A DNA stretch of 64,000 bases from the NCBI RefSeq assembly GCF_015163665.1, contig NZ_JADEUG010000004.1, positions 1 to 64,000 of the forward strand, read 5' to 3'. Position 1 is the stretch's first letter; every line of letters starts with the position of its first letter. Source of the DNA: Xenorhabdus sp. BG5 (lineage in GTDB: Bacteria > Pseudomonadota > Gammaproteobacteria > Enterobacterales > Enterobacteriaceae). The notes under the pieces were generated by a model that did no database searches, was not told the DNA's origin, and was given only the letters and a program-made list of their open reading frames with translations. Of the stretch, positions 30,391-39,412 are shown piece by piece. Made by a program: the position numbers and the translations under genes.

Positions 30391-32544
30391 ATGAAGAATA
30401 ATAAATTGTTAAAACATATCCCCTGGATGATATTGGGGATAATTGGCGCATTCTGTCTTGGAGTCGTTGCGCTGCGTCGGGGAGAACACGTGAGTGCTTT
30501 GTGGATCATTGTCGCTTCCGTAGCCGTTTACTTGGTTGCTTATCGGTATTACAGCCTGTATATCGCCACGAAGGTGATGAGGCTGGATGCCACGCGAGCA
30601 ACCCCCGCTGTTGTCAATAATGATGGTTTGAACTATGTTCCCACCAACAAAAATGTCCTGTTTGGACACCATTTTGCCGCTATTGCGGGGGCAGGTCCGT
30701 TAGTAGGGCCAGTATTGGCGGCACAGGTCGGTTATTTGCCAGGAACATTGTGGTTGTTAGCAGGGGTAGTGCTTGCTGGCGCGGTGCAGGACTTTATGGT
30801 GCTGTTTATCTCTTCCCGTCGCAATGGGGCATCATTGGGTGAGATCATCAAGGAAGAAATGGGGCGAGTGCCAGGCACAATAGCTCTATTTGGTTGCTTC
30901 TTAATCATGATCATCATTCTGGCGGTACTAGCCTTAATCGTCGTGAAAGCACTGGCAGAAAGCCCGTGGGGCGTATTTACTGTTTGTTCGACAGTGCCCA
31001 TTGCGCTTTTCATGGGGATCTATATGCGATATATCCGTCCGGGACGTGTGGGTGAAGTCTCCGTGATCGGTATTATCCTGCTGATTGCCGCTATTTGGTT
31101 TGGTGGGGTTGTTGCCGCAGATCCTTACTGGGGACCCGCGTTGACGTTTAAAGATACCACCATCACTTATGCACTGATCGGGTATGCATTTATCTCTGCA
31201 TTATTGCCAGTTTGGCTTATTTTGGCGCCGCGTGACTATCTGGCAACCTTCCTGAAAATTGGGGTTATTGTTGGCCTTGCGATTGGGATTATCATACTGA
31301 ACCCTGAACTGAAAATGCCAGCCGTCACACAATATATTGACGGTACTGGGCCAGTTTGGAAAGGAACGCTATTCCCATTCTTGTTCATTACTATTGCTTG
31401 TGGTGCGGTGTCTGGTTTCCACGCCCTGATCTCTTCGGGGACGACGCCTAAGCTGTTGGCAAATGAAAAAGATGCCCGTTTCATTGGTTATGGTGCGATG
31501 TTGATGGAATCGTTTGTGGCGATCATGGCATTGGTTGCTGCATCCATCATTGAGCCAGGACTGTATTTTGCTATGAATACCCCTCCGGCAGCGCTGGGCA
31601 TTACCATGCCTGACTTGCATAACTTGGGTACTGCCGAAGCACCAATGATTATGGCCTCTTTAAAAGAAGTAACAAGCCATGCGGCAGCGACTGTCAGTTC
31701 TTGGGGTTTTGTTATTTCACCCGATCAAATTTTGCAAACAGCAAAAGACATTGGTGAGCCATCCGTTCTGAACCGTGCCGGGGGCGCACCAACCTTGGCT
31801 GTGGGTATTGCTCATGTATTCCATCAGATCATCCCTGCGGCAGACATGGGCTTCTGGTATCACTTTGGTATTCTGTTTGAAGCTCTGTTTATCCTAACGG
31901 CGCTGGATGCCGGTACACGCTCTGGCCGTTTCATGTTGCAGGATCTTTTGGGTAACTTTGTGCCATTCCTGAAAAAAACGGACTCTCTGATTGCGGGCAT
32001 CATTGGTACAGCCGGTTGTGTTGGCTTATGGGGTTATTTGCTGTATCAAGGTGTGGTTGATCCATTGGGCGGCGTCAAGAGCTTATGGCCGCTATTTGGT
32101 ATCTCTAACCAGATGTTGGCCGCCGTTGCGTTGGTATTGGGCACGGTTGTCTTGATCAAGATGAAACGTACCCGATATATCTGGGTAACGGTTATTCCTG
32201 CGGTTTGGTTGTTGATTTGTACCACATGGGCGCTGGGGCTGAAATTATTCAGTGATGACCCACGGCTTGAGGGCTTCTTCTTCCTGGCGAAAGAATATAA
32301 GCAGCGAATTGCTGAAGGTGGTGCAGAATTGACGGCTGGGCAAATCAGTAACATGAATCACATTGTTGTGAATAACTACACCAATGCAGGTTTAAGCATT
32401 CTGTTCCTGATAGTGGTGTACAGCATTATCATCTATGGTATCAAAACCGCGATCAAAGCAAGCAAAAATCCGGAGCGTACCGATAATGAAACGCCTTATG
32501 TTCCGGTTCCTGAAGGTGGGGTGAAAGTCTCTTCTACGCACTGA
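30391..32544 (+). CDS. btsT: Pyruvate/proton symporter BtsT (CstA family)
   Basis: A 717-residue inner-membrane carrier with many membrane helices, nearly collinear with E. coli BtsT/YjiY (716 aa) and less like CstA. Signatures include GHHFAAIAGAGPLVGPVLAAQ, CGAVSGFHALISSGTTPK and the terminal TPYVPVPEGGVKVSS. BtsT imports pyruvate under BtsSR control in E. coli. The ATG at 30391 follows AGGAAG; an upstream in-frame ATG at 30352 is not supported. yjiX and yjiA follow, as in E. coli. Confidence 0.96.
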   Translation: MKNNKLLKHIPWMILGIIGAFCLGVVALRRGEHVSALWIIVASVAVYLVAYRYYSLYIATKVMRLDATRATPAVVNNDGLNYVPTNKNVLFGHHFAAIAGAGPLVGPVLAAQVGYLPGTLWLLAGVVLAGAVQDFMVLFISSRRNGASLGEIIKEEMGRVPGTIALFGCFLIMIIILAVLALIVVKALAESPWGVFTVCSTVPIALFMGIYMRYIRPGRVGEVSVIGIILLIAAIWFGGVVAADPYWGPALTFKDTTITYALIGYAFISALLPVWLILAPRDYLATFLKIGVIVGLAIGIIILNPELKMPAVTQYIDGTGPVWKGTLFPFLFITIACGAVSGFHALISSGTTPKLLANEKDARFIGYGAMLMESFVAIMALVAASIIEPGLYFAMNTPPAALGITMPDLHNLGTAEAPMIMASLKEVTSHAAATVSSWGFVISPDQILQTAKDIGEPSVLNRAGGAPTLAVGIAHVFHQIIPAADMGFWYHFGILFEALFILTALDAGTRSGRFMLQDLLGNFVPFLKKTDSLIAGIIGTAGCVGLWGYLLYQGVVDPLGGVKSLWPLFGISNQMLAAVALVLGTVVLIKMKRTRYIWVTVIPAVWLLICTTWALGLKLFSDDPRLEGFFFLAKEYKQRIAEGGAELTAGQISNMNHIVVNNYTNAGLSILFLIVVYSIIIYGIKTAIKASKNPERTDNETPYVPVPEGGVKVSSTH

Positions 32545-32595
32545 TGCGATATTCAAGCTGATACCGGCCAAATTATTGTGTATCAGTAACCGCTA

Positions 32596-32636
32596 TACCC
32601 CACATAATTGACTTTGTATTATGTGGGGTATTTTTT
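32596..32636 (+). terminator. Strong terminator/attenuator between btsT and yjiX
   Basis: The 13-bp perfect stem TACCCCACATAAT/ATTATGTGGGGTA is followed by TTTTTT. It separates btsT from yjiX-yjiA, so the small downstream genes would be expressed by read-through or from their own promoter. Confidence 0.88.
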
Positions 32637-32680
32637 ATTGGGAAGCTATTCCTTATAGAACAAGCCTCGGAGAACAATTT

Positions 32681-32884
32681 ATGTTTGGTAATCTTGGTCG
32701 GGCAGGCAAGTATTTGGGGCAGGCAGCCCGAATGTTGGTGGGCGTTCCCGACTATGACACATATGTACAGCACATGAAGGAAAACCACCCAGATAAGCCT
32801 TATATGTCTTATGAAGAATTTTTTCGCGAACGACAGAATGCTCGCTATGGTGGCGATGGCAAAGGCGGAATGCGCTGCTGTTAG
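32681..32884 (+). CDS. yjiX: YbdD/YjiX family small protein
   Basis: A 67-residue protein almost identical in motif order to E. coli Yji[42 protein letters not shown] and the terminal MRCC. Such proteins sit beside btsT (yjiX) and cstA (ybdD) and are thought to support transporter function. The ATG at 32681 follows GGAG at proper spacing. yjiA begins 19 bp later. Confidence 0.93.
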   Translation: MFGNLGRAGKYLGQAARMLVGVPDYDTYVQHMKENHPDKPYMSYEEFFRERQNARYGGDGKGGMRCC

Positions 32885-32903
32885 TAAAAATCAGGAAACG
32901 AAA

Positions 32904-33866
32904 ATGCAACCAATATCAGTCACGATCCTGAGCGGTTTTTTGGGATCAGGTAAAACGACGCTGCTGCGTTATATCCTTAATGCCAATCATGGTTATAAAA
33001 TCGCCGTCATTGAAAATGAATTTGGTGAAGTCCCTATTGATGATGAATTGCTTGGTGATCGCGCAACCCAAATTAAGACATTAAGCAACGGATGTATCTG
33101 CTGTAGTCGTTCGAATGAGCTGGAAGATGCATTATTGGACTTGCTGGATAGCCAGGATAAAGGGCTGATCAACTTTAACCGCCTGATTATCGAATGTACA
33201 GGTATGGCTGATCCCGGTCCGATCACGCAAACTTTCTTTTCCCATGAAATTTTGTGCCAGCGTTTTTTGCTTGATGGCATTATTACGCTGGTGGATGCCG
33301 TTCATGCGGAGCAGCAGTTAGATCGTTTTTCTATTGCACAGGCACAGGTGGGATATGCAGACAAAATTCTTTTAACCAAAACAGATGTTGCTCCGGTTCA
33401 TGATGTCTTGGTTGAACGTTTGCAGCGAATCAATGCCAGAGCGCCTATCCATAAGGTTATTCAAGGTGAAGCAGATTTAGACTTACTGTTCGATATCGAA
33501 GGTTTTATGTTGAATGACAAACTGACGATTTCGACACCCATTTTTCGATTTATCCCCAAACAACAAAACTCGGTTCAGTCGATAGTCATTAACTTAGTGC
33601 ACCCCGTTGAACTGCCAGAAGTTTCTAACCTGATGGAAGAGCTATTACTGAGTTTCGCGGATAATCTCCTGCGGTACAAAGGCATTCTTGCTATCAAAGA
33701 AGAACCATGTCGGTTACTGTTTCAAGGGGTTCAGCGTCTGTATAGCGCAGACTGGGATAGAGAATGGCGCGATAATGAAGTACGTGAAAGTGTGCTGGTT
33801 TTTATTGGTATAGATCTACCAGAACAGAAAATCCGTGAAAAATTTGCGGAATTGCTTGAAGAATAA
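32904..33866 (+). CDS. yjiA: COG0523 GTPase YjiA (CobW/zinc metallochaperone family)
   Basis: A 320-residue G3E GTPase (E. coli YjiA 318 aa). The Walker A GFLGSGKTTLL (about 10-20), the metal-binding NGCICC, ECTGMADPGP and LTKTDV guanine-specificity motifs are present. It binds transition metals and may deliver them. The ATG at 32904 (CAGGAAACG upstream) matches the family start. Its conserved linkage to btsT-yjiX suggests a shared function that is still unclear. Confidence 0.95.
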   Translation: MQPISVTILSGFLGSGKTTLLRYILNANHGYKIAVIENEFGEVPIDDELLGDRATQIKTLSNGCICCSRSNELEDALLDLLDSQDKGLINFNRLIIECTGMADPGPITQTFFSHEILCQRFLLDGIITLVDAVHAEQQLDRFSIAQAQVGYADKILLTKTDVAPVHDVLVERLQRINARAPIHKVIQGEADLDLLFDIEGFMLNDKLTISTPIFRFIPKQQNSVQSIVINLVHPVELPEVSNLMEELLLSFADNLLRYKGILAIKEEPCRLLFQGVQRLYSADWDREWRDNEVRESVLVFIGIDLPEQKIREKFAELLEE

Positions 33867-33921
33867 TTGATTGAGTAATAATTTTCTGTGGAATTTTAAT
33901 TGTTCATTTTTATTTCTTATT

Positions 33922-33970
33922 GAGCAGTGAAATTGTTCATATAAATTCGCTGCTCAAGTTTAAATAAAAA
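33922..33970 (+). terminator. Probable terminator after yjiA
   Basis: The imperfect stem GAGCAGTGAAATT/AAATTCGCTGCTC (two mismatches) is followed by an AT-rich tail 56 nt past the yjiA stop. A second inverted repeat, CAATCTCCAC/GTGGAGATTG (34138-34167), lies further right. The remainder of 33867-34215 is AT-rich and without genes. Confidence 0.5.
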
Positions 33971-34215
33971 TTTATATATTTATCTTGTAGACTTAAATTT
34001 TTTTAAAGAATTAATTTTTCGCATTAACAAATACAATACAATGACAACAAAATCTATTTACAAATTGAGTTTGTCATACGTAAAAAAAACAGTCATTTAT
34101 CGTAGATTTTCATGGTATTGTCTATTTTATCTGCCGGCAATCTCCACAAATTAATGAGTGGAGATTGTTACAATAACAAATCATGTTAGTGAAAACAGCA
34201 GAAAAAATAACACAA

Positions 34216-34779
34216 CTATTTAGAGTGAGACTCCCAAATTCTGGAAAAACGTTTCACATTACTGGCGGTGTAAATTACAGTATGTGAAATATTACGGTGT
34301 CCGAGATAGTCTTGAATCAAGCGGGTATCTCGACCGAGATCAGCTAATGCATAACCACAAGCGTGCCTTAACATATGCGGATGTGGAGAAACACTGACAG
34401 ACGCCTGTTTTCCATAACGCTTTAATAAACCATAAACTTGTTGGCGTGAAACAGGGCCCGATTTTTGAGAGAGAAATACCCACGGAGAATCGGCATCGCG
34501 CCATTTTTGGCGAATATCTAGCCATTTATTTAACGCTTCAATTTCTTCTGGAATTAAAGGATGTGTGGTTGAAAGCCCACCTTTTAACCGTCTGATATGA
34601 ATGATCGCTGAATTCAAATCGAGATCAGATAGGCATAGATTACATAACTCACTTACCCTAAAGCCGTGAATAAAACACATTAACAGCATGCAATAATCCC
34701 GCTCTGCGTGACGTCCTTGTTTTGTTGCTGCCAAAATTGCGTCTATTTCGTATCGGGTTAAAAATTTACGTTGTTTCAT
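34216..34779 (-). CDS. FimB/FimE-type tyrosine recombinase
   Basis: A 187-residue integrase-fold recombinase, the size of FimB, FimE and MrpI, lacking the N-terminal arm-binding domain of phage integrases. Catalytic residues are present: Arg41 (GFRVSEL), Lys66, His135 and Arg138 (HPHMLRHA), His161 (YLGHR) and Tyr170. Relatives invert promoters of fimbrial operons. No fimbrial genes are in this window, so its switch, if any, is not obvious. Long AT-rich non-coding flanks surround it on both sides. Confidence 0.88.
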   Translation of the reverse strand: MKQRKFLTRYEIDAILAATKQGRHAERDYCMLLMCFIHGFRVSELCNLCLSDLDLNSAIIHIRRLKGGLSTTHPLIPEEIEALNKWLDIRQKWRDADSPWVFLSQKSGPVSRQQVYGLLKRYGKQASVSVSPHPHMLRHACGYALADLGRDTRLIQDYLGHRNISHTVIYTASNVKRFSRIWESHSK

Positions 34780-35634
34780 GAAATTATCATTCCTATGAAA
34801 TCAGAGAGATAAATTGTGAATAGCAAGGTATTTAAGTTAATCGAATACAACAAAACATTAGTATTTTTTAAACATGATTAGCTAAATACCAGATTAATTT
34901 AATTGGAATAGCGCAAATAAAAAATTGCTGCTTATTTTTGTCTTATTTTTAATGAAAATGCTAATTGAAATCGTATAAATACGTGCTATGTGATTCTGAT
35001 ACACAGAATGAGGCAATCATAAATAGAATTCCATATATAAAAACAACTCTATTGAACTTTACAACTAATCATTTGGCTCGGTTTGTTTTTTAGTTTTTTA
35101 TTCTTTTAAAAATCCCTTTAAGTGTATTGGGTTTGTATTTTTACTGCATTTAGTGGAAAAAGTAAATGATTTATCTAAGTTGTTTGGATAACGCCTTATT
35201 ATTGATTGAAATTTAACTTTTACTTGGAGTATTTGAAACAATGTTTCATATTTTTGTTTGTTATTGGATTTTTATTCTGAACAAATGCGTTTTTTGGCTG
35301 AAAAAGGAGAAATCCCAAGGGAGAACAAGGAGTAATGTTTGTAATAACATAAGGTTAAAGGAAGGGGGGGAGTTAATTTGATAACAGTAGTTATAGTTTC
35401 TATTGTTTATTATATCTTTATTTGGATTGAACTGGCTGGTTGTTTTTTGTTCTGTTTGTGAAATTTAATTAAATAGATATTTTCCATGATTAATTAAGTA
35501 TAGAGCTATCATTAAAAGGATTGTTTAATGGATAAATGCAGTAAATTTTGTAGGGAGTTGGTGAGTTAAATGCGCCTTATATCCTCTAACAGAAAGACGA
35601 GAATTTAGGGCGCACTGGGGAATAAGCCCTTATA
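34780..35634. other. Long AT-rich non-coding region (about 855 bp)
   Basis: No supportable open frame on either strand. It contains a small palindrome TGAAAC-AAT-GTTTCA (35234-35248) that could be an operator, and G/A-rich tracts near 35340-35370. It lies between the recombinase gene and the 3' end of the transporter gene. It is a candidate for decayed sequence or recombination-switch DNA, without direct proof. Confidence 0.4.
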
Positions 35635-36960
35635 TCAGGAGAAGGCCAGGAAAGGAGAAATACATAGTAAGATTCCAGTAAAGATGATCAAGATAAGCGA
35701 TATCCCTTTGTAATAGCGTAAGCCAGGAACTTTGTAGACCAAATAAGCCGGAATAAGGCAGCCAACGATGCCAAATATTGGGCTACAAATAGAAGTAAAA
35801 CTTAATACTGGGGCATTCAGGAGGATCGCGCTCCATGCCAACAAGATGGCAAAAACCATGATGCCTTTTTGTACCCACTTTTCACTGATCTTTTCAGCAG
35901 GCATCAGGCGACTAAGAATATTTATGGCAATGCCTTGGCTGGCTTCGCGAAATCCAAGGTAAACACCAAAAAACGCAGTCATCACGGCAAAGACATTGAG
36001 CATAATACTGACGGCAATAACCCAACCGCCGGGAAAGAATTGGGCGGCAATGGCTAATGCTGAAATATTCTGTTCATAGGCTTTGAGTGCTTCGTCATGT
36101 CCCATTGCCAGCGTAAAAGAGATGGCATAGAAAAATACCGTACAAAACAGGATACCAAAGGCAATGTTCATAGCTCGCAGTGCCTTATGACGGGCAACCT
36201 CACGGTTTTTTTCCCGATTGCGATAAGAAATCACCATTGGACTAAGTGTTTGGATAAACAGGATGGACGTGAGCGTAAAAGGTAACGTGATGATGGCTTG
36301 TTTGATCAATAGTTCCAGGGGAGGCAATGCCCCGATATTGTAAAGATGCCACATACCGATCATGGAAAATCCTAATGCTGCGATAACAAATAACTTGGTT
36401 ATGACCATTAGGCTGGATATTTTGAACAGTAATTGTTCACCGCGGGAAGAGATAGCGACTAATACACAGATTAAGACCAATCCATAAAGCGGATTTTTCG
36501 ACATTAATTCATCGGTGACCCCAAATGTTTGCAGGTAAGAAGCACTATCATTGGTTATCGCAGTGGAATAAACAAACATCCAGATCACCAGCATAATGAA
36601 GTAGAGGACGCCTAATACAATGCCCCAATTTTTACCAAGGTATCCACTGATAACACTAGGATAATCTTTGCATTCTGGTGACTCGGCAAGGGTATTGATG
36701 AAGAGCCGCTGAAAGAGATACATGGCAGGATAACCAATAATGGAAGAGAGCAGGAAAACCCACAATCCCATCAATCCAACCTGCACAGGCAAGAAGACAA
36801 TTCCGGCCCCGATTGCCATGCCGATACTCATAATGACCCACCCAGTATCGGTATGGTCGAATTTTATTGCTTTTTTCCACTCTTCCTCCGTCATGTTGGC
36901 GCGTTTGGCTGATGGAGATAATTGTGGCGTGATATCATTGTTTTTTGTTGCTGTTTTCAT
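35635..36960 (-). CDS. dlsT: Serine/cysteine transporter of the HAAAP family (YhaO/DlsT/CyuP)
   Basis: A 441-residue inner-membrane amino-acid/proton symporter with about 11 membrane helices. It is very close to E. coli YhaO (443 aa) throughout: TDTGWVIMSIGMAIGAGIVF, ESPECKDYPSVISGYLGKNW and SPMVISYR. E. coli YhaO is described as a D/L-serine transporter (DlsT) and as the cysteine-associated CyuP. The ATG at 36960 gives the family start; the frame is open upstream to 37056. The desulfidase partner gene yhaM is not adjacent. Confidence 0.9.
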   Translation of the reverse strand: MKTATKNNDITPQLSPSAKRANMTEEEWKKAIKFDHTDTGWVIMSIGMAIGAGIVFLPVQVGLMGLWVFLLSSIIGYPAMYLFQRLFINTLAESPECKDYPSVISGYLGKNWGIVLGVLYFIMLVIWMFVYSTAITNDSASYLQTFGVTDELMSKNPLYGLVLICVLVAISSRGEQLLFKISSLMVITKLFVIAALGFSMIGMWHLYNIGALPPLELLIKQAIITLPFTLTSILFIQTLSPMVISYRNREKNREVARHKALRAMNIAFGILFCTVFFYAISFTLAMGHDEALKAYEQNISALAIAAQFFPGGWVIAVSIMLNVFAVMTAFFGVYLGFREASQGIAINILSRLMPAEKISEKWVQKGIMVFAILLAWSAILLNAPVLSFTSICSPIFGIVGCLIPAYLVYKVPGLRYYKGISLILIIFTGILLCISPFLAFS

Positions 36961-37588
36961 ATCTTTTAGTAAGTGAATTATCGTGTGCTGATAGTCAATG
37001 ATTTCAAGGAGAACAACTTCTTCATGAAGAAGAAATTGCAAAGGGAAACTGCGCAAAAAAGAAAATTGTCGAAAACACTTTGTCAGGATTAAATCCTTTT
37101 TATCGTTAATATTATGCTGTAGATCAGGGGATTAATCTAGATTTTTTTACTAATGAAAGGGGATGATACACAGTTTAATCCTGATTCAACATGAAAAATG
37201 ATGCAAAATCAATATATAATTGGCTAACCTTTTTTAGTTAGTGGTTTTTGGGTAATAAAAACGAATGAAACAGTGTCATTGATAAAATTAAATAATATTC
37301 CATTAAAATGTGCCAGATTAAAAATAAATAAAAATATTGGATTATGATTATCTGAAATTAAGCGATCTAAATGGTTTGGTGGAATAAAAATTATTTATGC
37401 ATGATGATGAAAAACTAAATATGGAAATAGCCCCATTTTTTACTAAAATTTTACAGGGGTATTGTGGTTAATTAAATGGACTTTTGCTGTAACAAAATTT
37501 ATCATTCTCCCGTTTTTTATATTAGCTATATGCACTGTATAAAATACAGAACTCATTTATTTGAACCGTCATCAGGAATGATATAATA
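36961..37588. other. AT-rich divergent promoter region, no gene seen
   Basis: About 630 bp between the divergent transporter and lipoprotein operon. It is very AT-rich with scattered short frames only. I see no repeat or hairpin of note. Confidence 0.4.
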
Positions 37589-38260
37589 ATGAAAAGCAAA
37601 CTCACATTAACCTCACTTTGCCTGGCTTCTCTTATGTTGATCGGCTGTGCAACGGAATCTTCATCGACACTTCCAGTCCAAAAAGTCACTTCTTATAAAA
37701 CAACCTATGCCGGTATGCGTAGCCCGATTGCAGTGGGTAAATTTGAAAACCGCTCAAGTTACCAAAATGGCATTTTCTCTGATGGCATTGATCGTTTAGG
37801 CAACCAATCAAAAACCATCTTGGTCACTCACTTGCAACAAACTGGTCGTTTTAACGTATTGGAACGCACCAATTTGTCTGAATTGAAGATGGAAACGGAT
37901 ATACAGGGCAAAGCCCAGAAATTGAAAGGAGCTAATTACATTATTACGGGTTCCGTGACTGAATTTGGTCGCAAAGAAGTGGGCGATCATCAATTATGGG
38001 GCATTTTGGGACGTGGTAAGTCACAAGTTGCTTATGCAAAAGTGATGCTGAATGTTGTGAATACTGAAACATCTGAAGTTGTTTTCTCCTCAGCAGGAGC
38101 CGGGGAATATAAACTTTCCAGCCGGGAAATTATCGGATTTGGTGGTACTTCCAGCTATGACTCGACTCTAAACGGCAAAGTGTTAGATCTGGCGATTCGT
38201 GAAGCCATTAATGACCTCATCGCTGGTATTGAAAATGGTGCATGGAAACCAACTCATTAA
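37589..38260 (+). CDS. CsgG-like outer-membrane lipoprotein
   Basis: A 223-residue lipoprotein with lipobox LIGC (Cys at about 20), then a CsgG/HfaB-type core: IAVGKFENRSSYQNG, GRFNVLERTNLSELKMETD, KGANYIITGSVTEFG and an amphipathic segment consistent with a beta-barrel insertion. CsgG forms the curli secretion pore, but no curli genes are nearby. It is the first of three lipoprotein genes (with DUF4810 and DUF799) that recur together in other proteobacteria. The envelope role of that trio is not well defined. Confidence 0.85.
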   Translation: MKSKLTLTSLCLASLMLIGCATESSSTLPVQKVTSYKTTYAGMRSPIAVGKFENRSSYQNGIFSDGIDRLGNQSKTILVTHLQQTGRFNVLERTNLSELKMETDIQGKAQKLKGANYIITGSVTEFGRKEVGDHQLWGILGRGKSQVAYAKVMLNVVNTETSEVVFSSAGAGEYKLSSREIIGFGGTSSYDSTLNGKVLDLAIREAINDLIAGIENGAWKPTH

Positions 38261-38328
38261 CCACTTATTTAAATATAAATATTTTCTTAAGTATTAAGTG
38301 TGAGATATTTTTTAAGGAAGATTGCTAT

Positions 38329-38685
38329 ATGTTTTTGATTAAAAAGACGGGAATATTGCTGGGGGCATTATTATTGACGGGATGTGTAACTGCACCTAAG
38401 ACCTTATATGAGTGGGGGAATTATCAACCCACTCTGTATGAATATTACCAGCAGGATGAAACGGGGCCGCAGGAACAGCTCCAAGCATTGCAAAAAGTTG
38501 TTGAGCAAGCCAAAGCCAAAGATAAACCTGTTCCGCCAGGTCTGCACGCGCAAATGGGGTTGCTTTACAGTAAAATCGGCAATATTGAGAAAGCCTTCCG
38601 GCAGTTTGAAATAGAGAAAAACCTGTTTCCTGAGTCAGCACCTTATATGGATTTTCTGTTAAGCAAGAATAAGGGAGTGAAATAA
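38329..38685 (+). CDS. DUF4810-like lipoprotein
   Basis: A 118-residue lipoprotein with signal sequence and lipobox LLTGC (Cys at about 19), followed by LYEWGNYQPTLYEYY and a TPR-like helical stretch (GLHAQMGLLYSKIGNIEKAFRQFE written in part). The ATG at 38329 follows AAGGAAG and replaces an upstream in-frame ATG that overlaps the previous gene. Its stop overlaps the next start (TAATG), so it is tightly coupled. Confidence 0.82.
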   Translation: MFLIKKTGILLGALLLTGCVTAPKTLYEWGNYQPTLYEYYQQDETGPQEQLQALQKVVEQAKAKDKPVPPGLHAQMGLLYSKIGNIEKAFRQFEIEKNLFPESAPYMDFLLSKNKGVK

Positions 38686-39350
38686 TGAAGCGTTTTCTAG
38701 GGGGGATTGGTGCTTTACTATTGCTGGTATTAGCAGGGTGTGCCAACAATGAACCGTATGATTATTCCGCATTGAGAGAAAGTAAACCTAAGTCTATTTT
38801 GATTTTGCCTGCCATCAATAAATCCGTGGAAGTGCAAGCTTCTGGCAGCTTTCTCTCTCAAGTGACTTATCCGTTGGCAGAATCCGGCTATTATGTTTAT
38901 CCCGTTGCGGTGGTTGAAGAAACCTTCCGCCAAAATGGCGTAACAGAAGCGCAGGATATTCATAATATCAGCTACAAAAAGCTGCATGAGATATTTGGCG
39001 CAGATTCCGCCCTTTACCTGAATATCACGCAATACGGTACACAATACCAAATTATTAACAGTGATACCCGCGTCAGTGCGACAGCCCGTTTGGTGGATTT
39101 ACGCACAGGTAGACAACTATGGAGTGGTGTTGCGACCGCATCTTCCATAGAAAATGATAATCACTCCAGCGGTGGTCTGATCGGTATGCTGGTATCGGCC
39201 GCTATCTCCCAGATAGCGAATACGGTTATGGACAGAGGCCATGAGATCGCAGGCATTACCAGTAATCGCTTGTTAAGTGCGGGCGGCTATGGATATGGCC
39301 ACTTGCTGTATGGCCCGCGTTCAGAATTCTATGGCAAAGAAAAATTATAA
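38685..39350 (+). CDS. DUF799 (GNA1162-like) lipoprotein
   Basis: A 221-residue lipoprotein with lipobox LAGC (Cys at about 19), then SILILPAINKSVEVQASGSFLSQ and LVDLRTGRQLWSG. This fits the DUF799 family, whose meningococcal member is GNA1162. Residues about 160-180 are hydrophobic. It is the third gene of the CsgG-like operon, with one-base overlap to the previous stop, and is followed by a good terminator. Confidence 0.85.
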   Translation: MKRFLGGIGALLLLVLAGCANNEPYDYSALRESKPKSILILPAINKSVEVQASGSFLSQVTYPLAESGYYVYPVAVVEETFRQNGVTEAQDIHNISYKKLHEIFGADSALYLNITQYGTQYQIINSDTRVSATARLVDLRTGRQLWSGVATASSIENDNHSSGGLIGMLVSAAISQIANTVMDRGHEIAGITSNRLLSAGGYGYGHLLYGPRSEFYGKEKL

Positions 39351-39366
39351 TATTTGCTTGAAATTA

Positions 39367-39398
39367 AAATGCCGCAGACAGTTTTGCGGCATTTTTTG
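39367..39398. terminator. Terminator between the lipoprotein operon and the MATE gene
   Basis: The stem AATGCCGCA/TGCGGCATT with flanking A and T runs lies between convergent genes, so it is usable in both directions. Confidence 0.9.
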
Positions 39399-39412
39399 CT
39401 GTTATTTTTTAA

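Noticed and set aside
33922-34167. Inverted repeats near the FimB-type recombinase as an invertible promoter
   Set aside because: The arms are only 10-13 bp with 8-10 nt loops, which form hairpins. An invertible switch would need its repeats separated by a few hundred bases.
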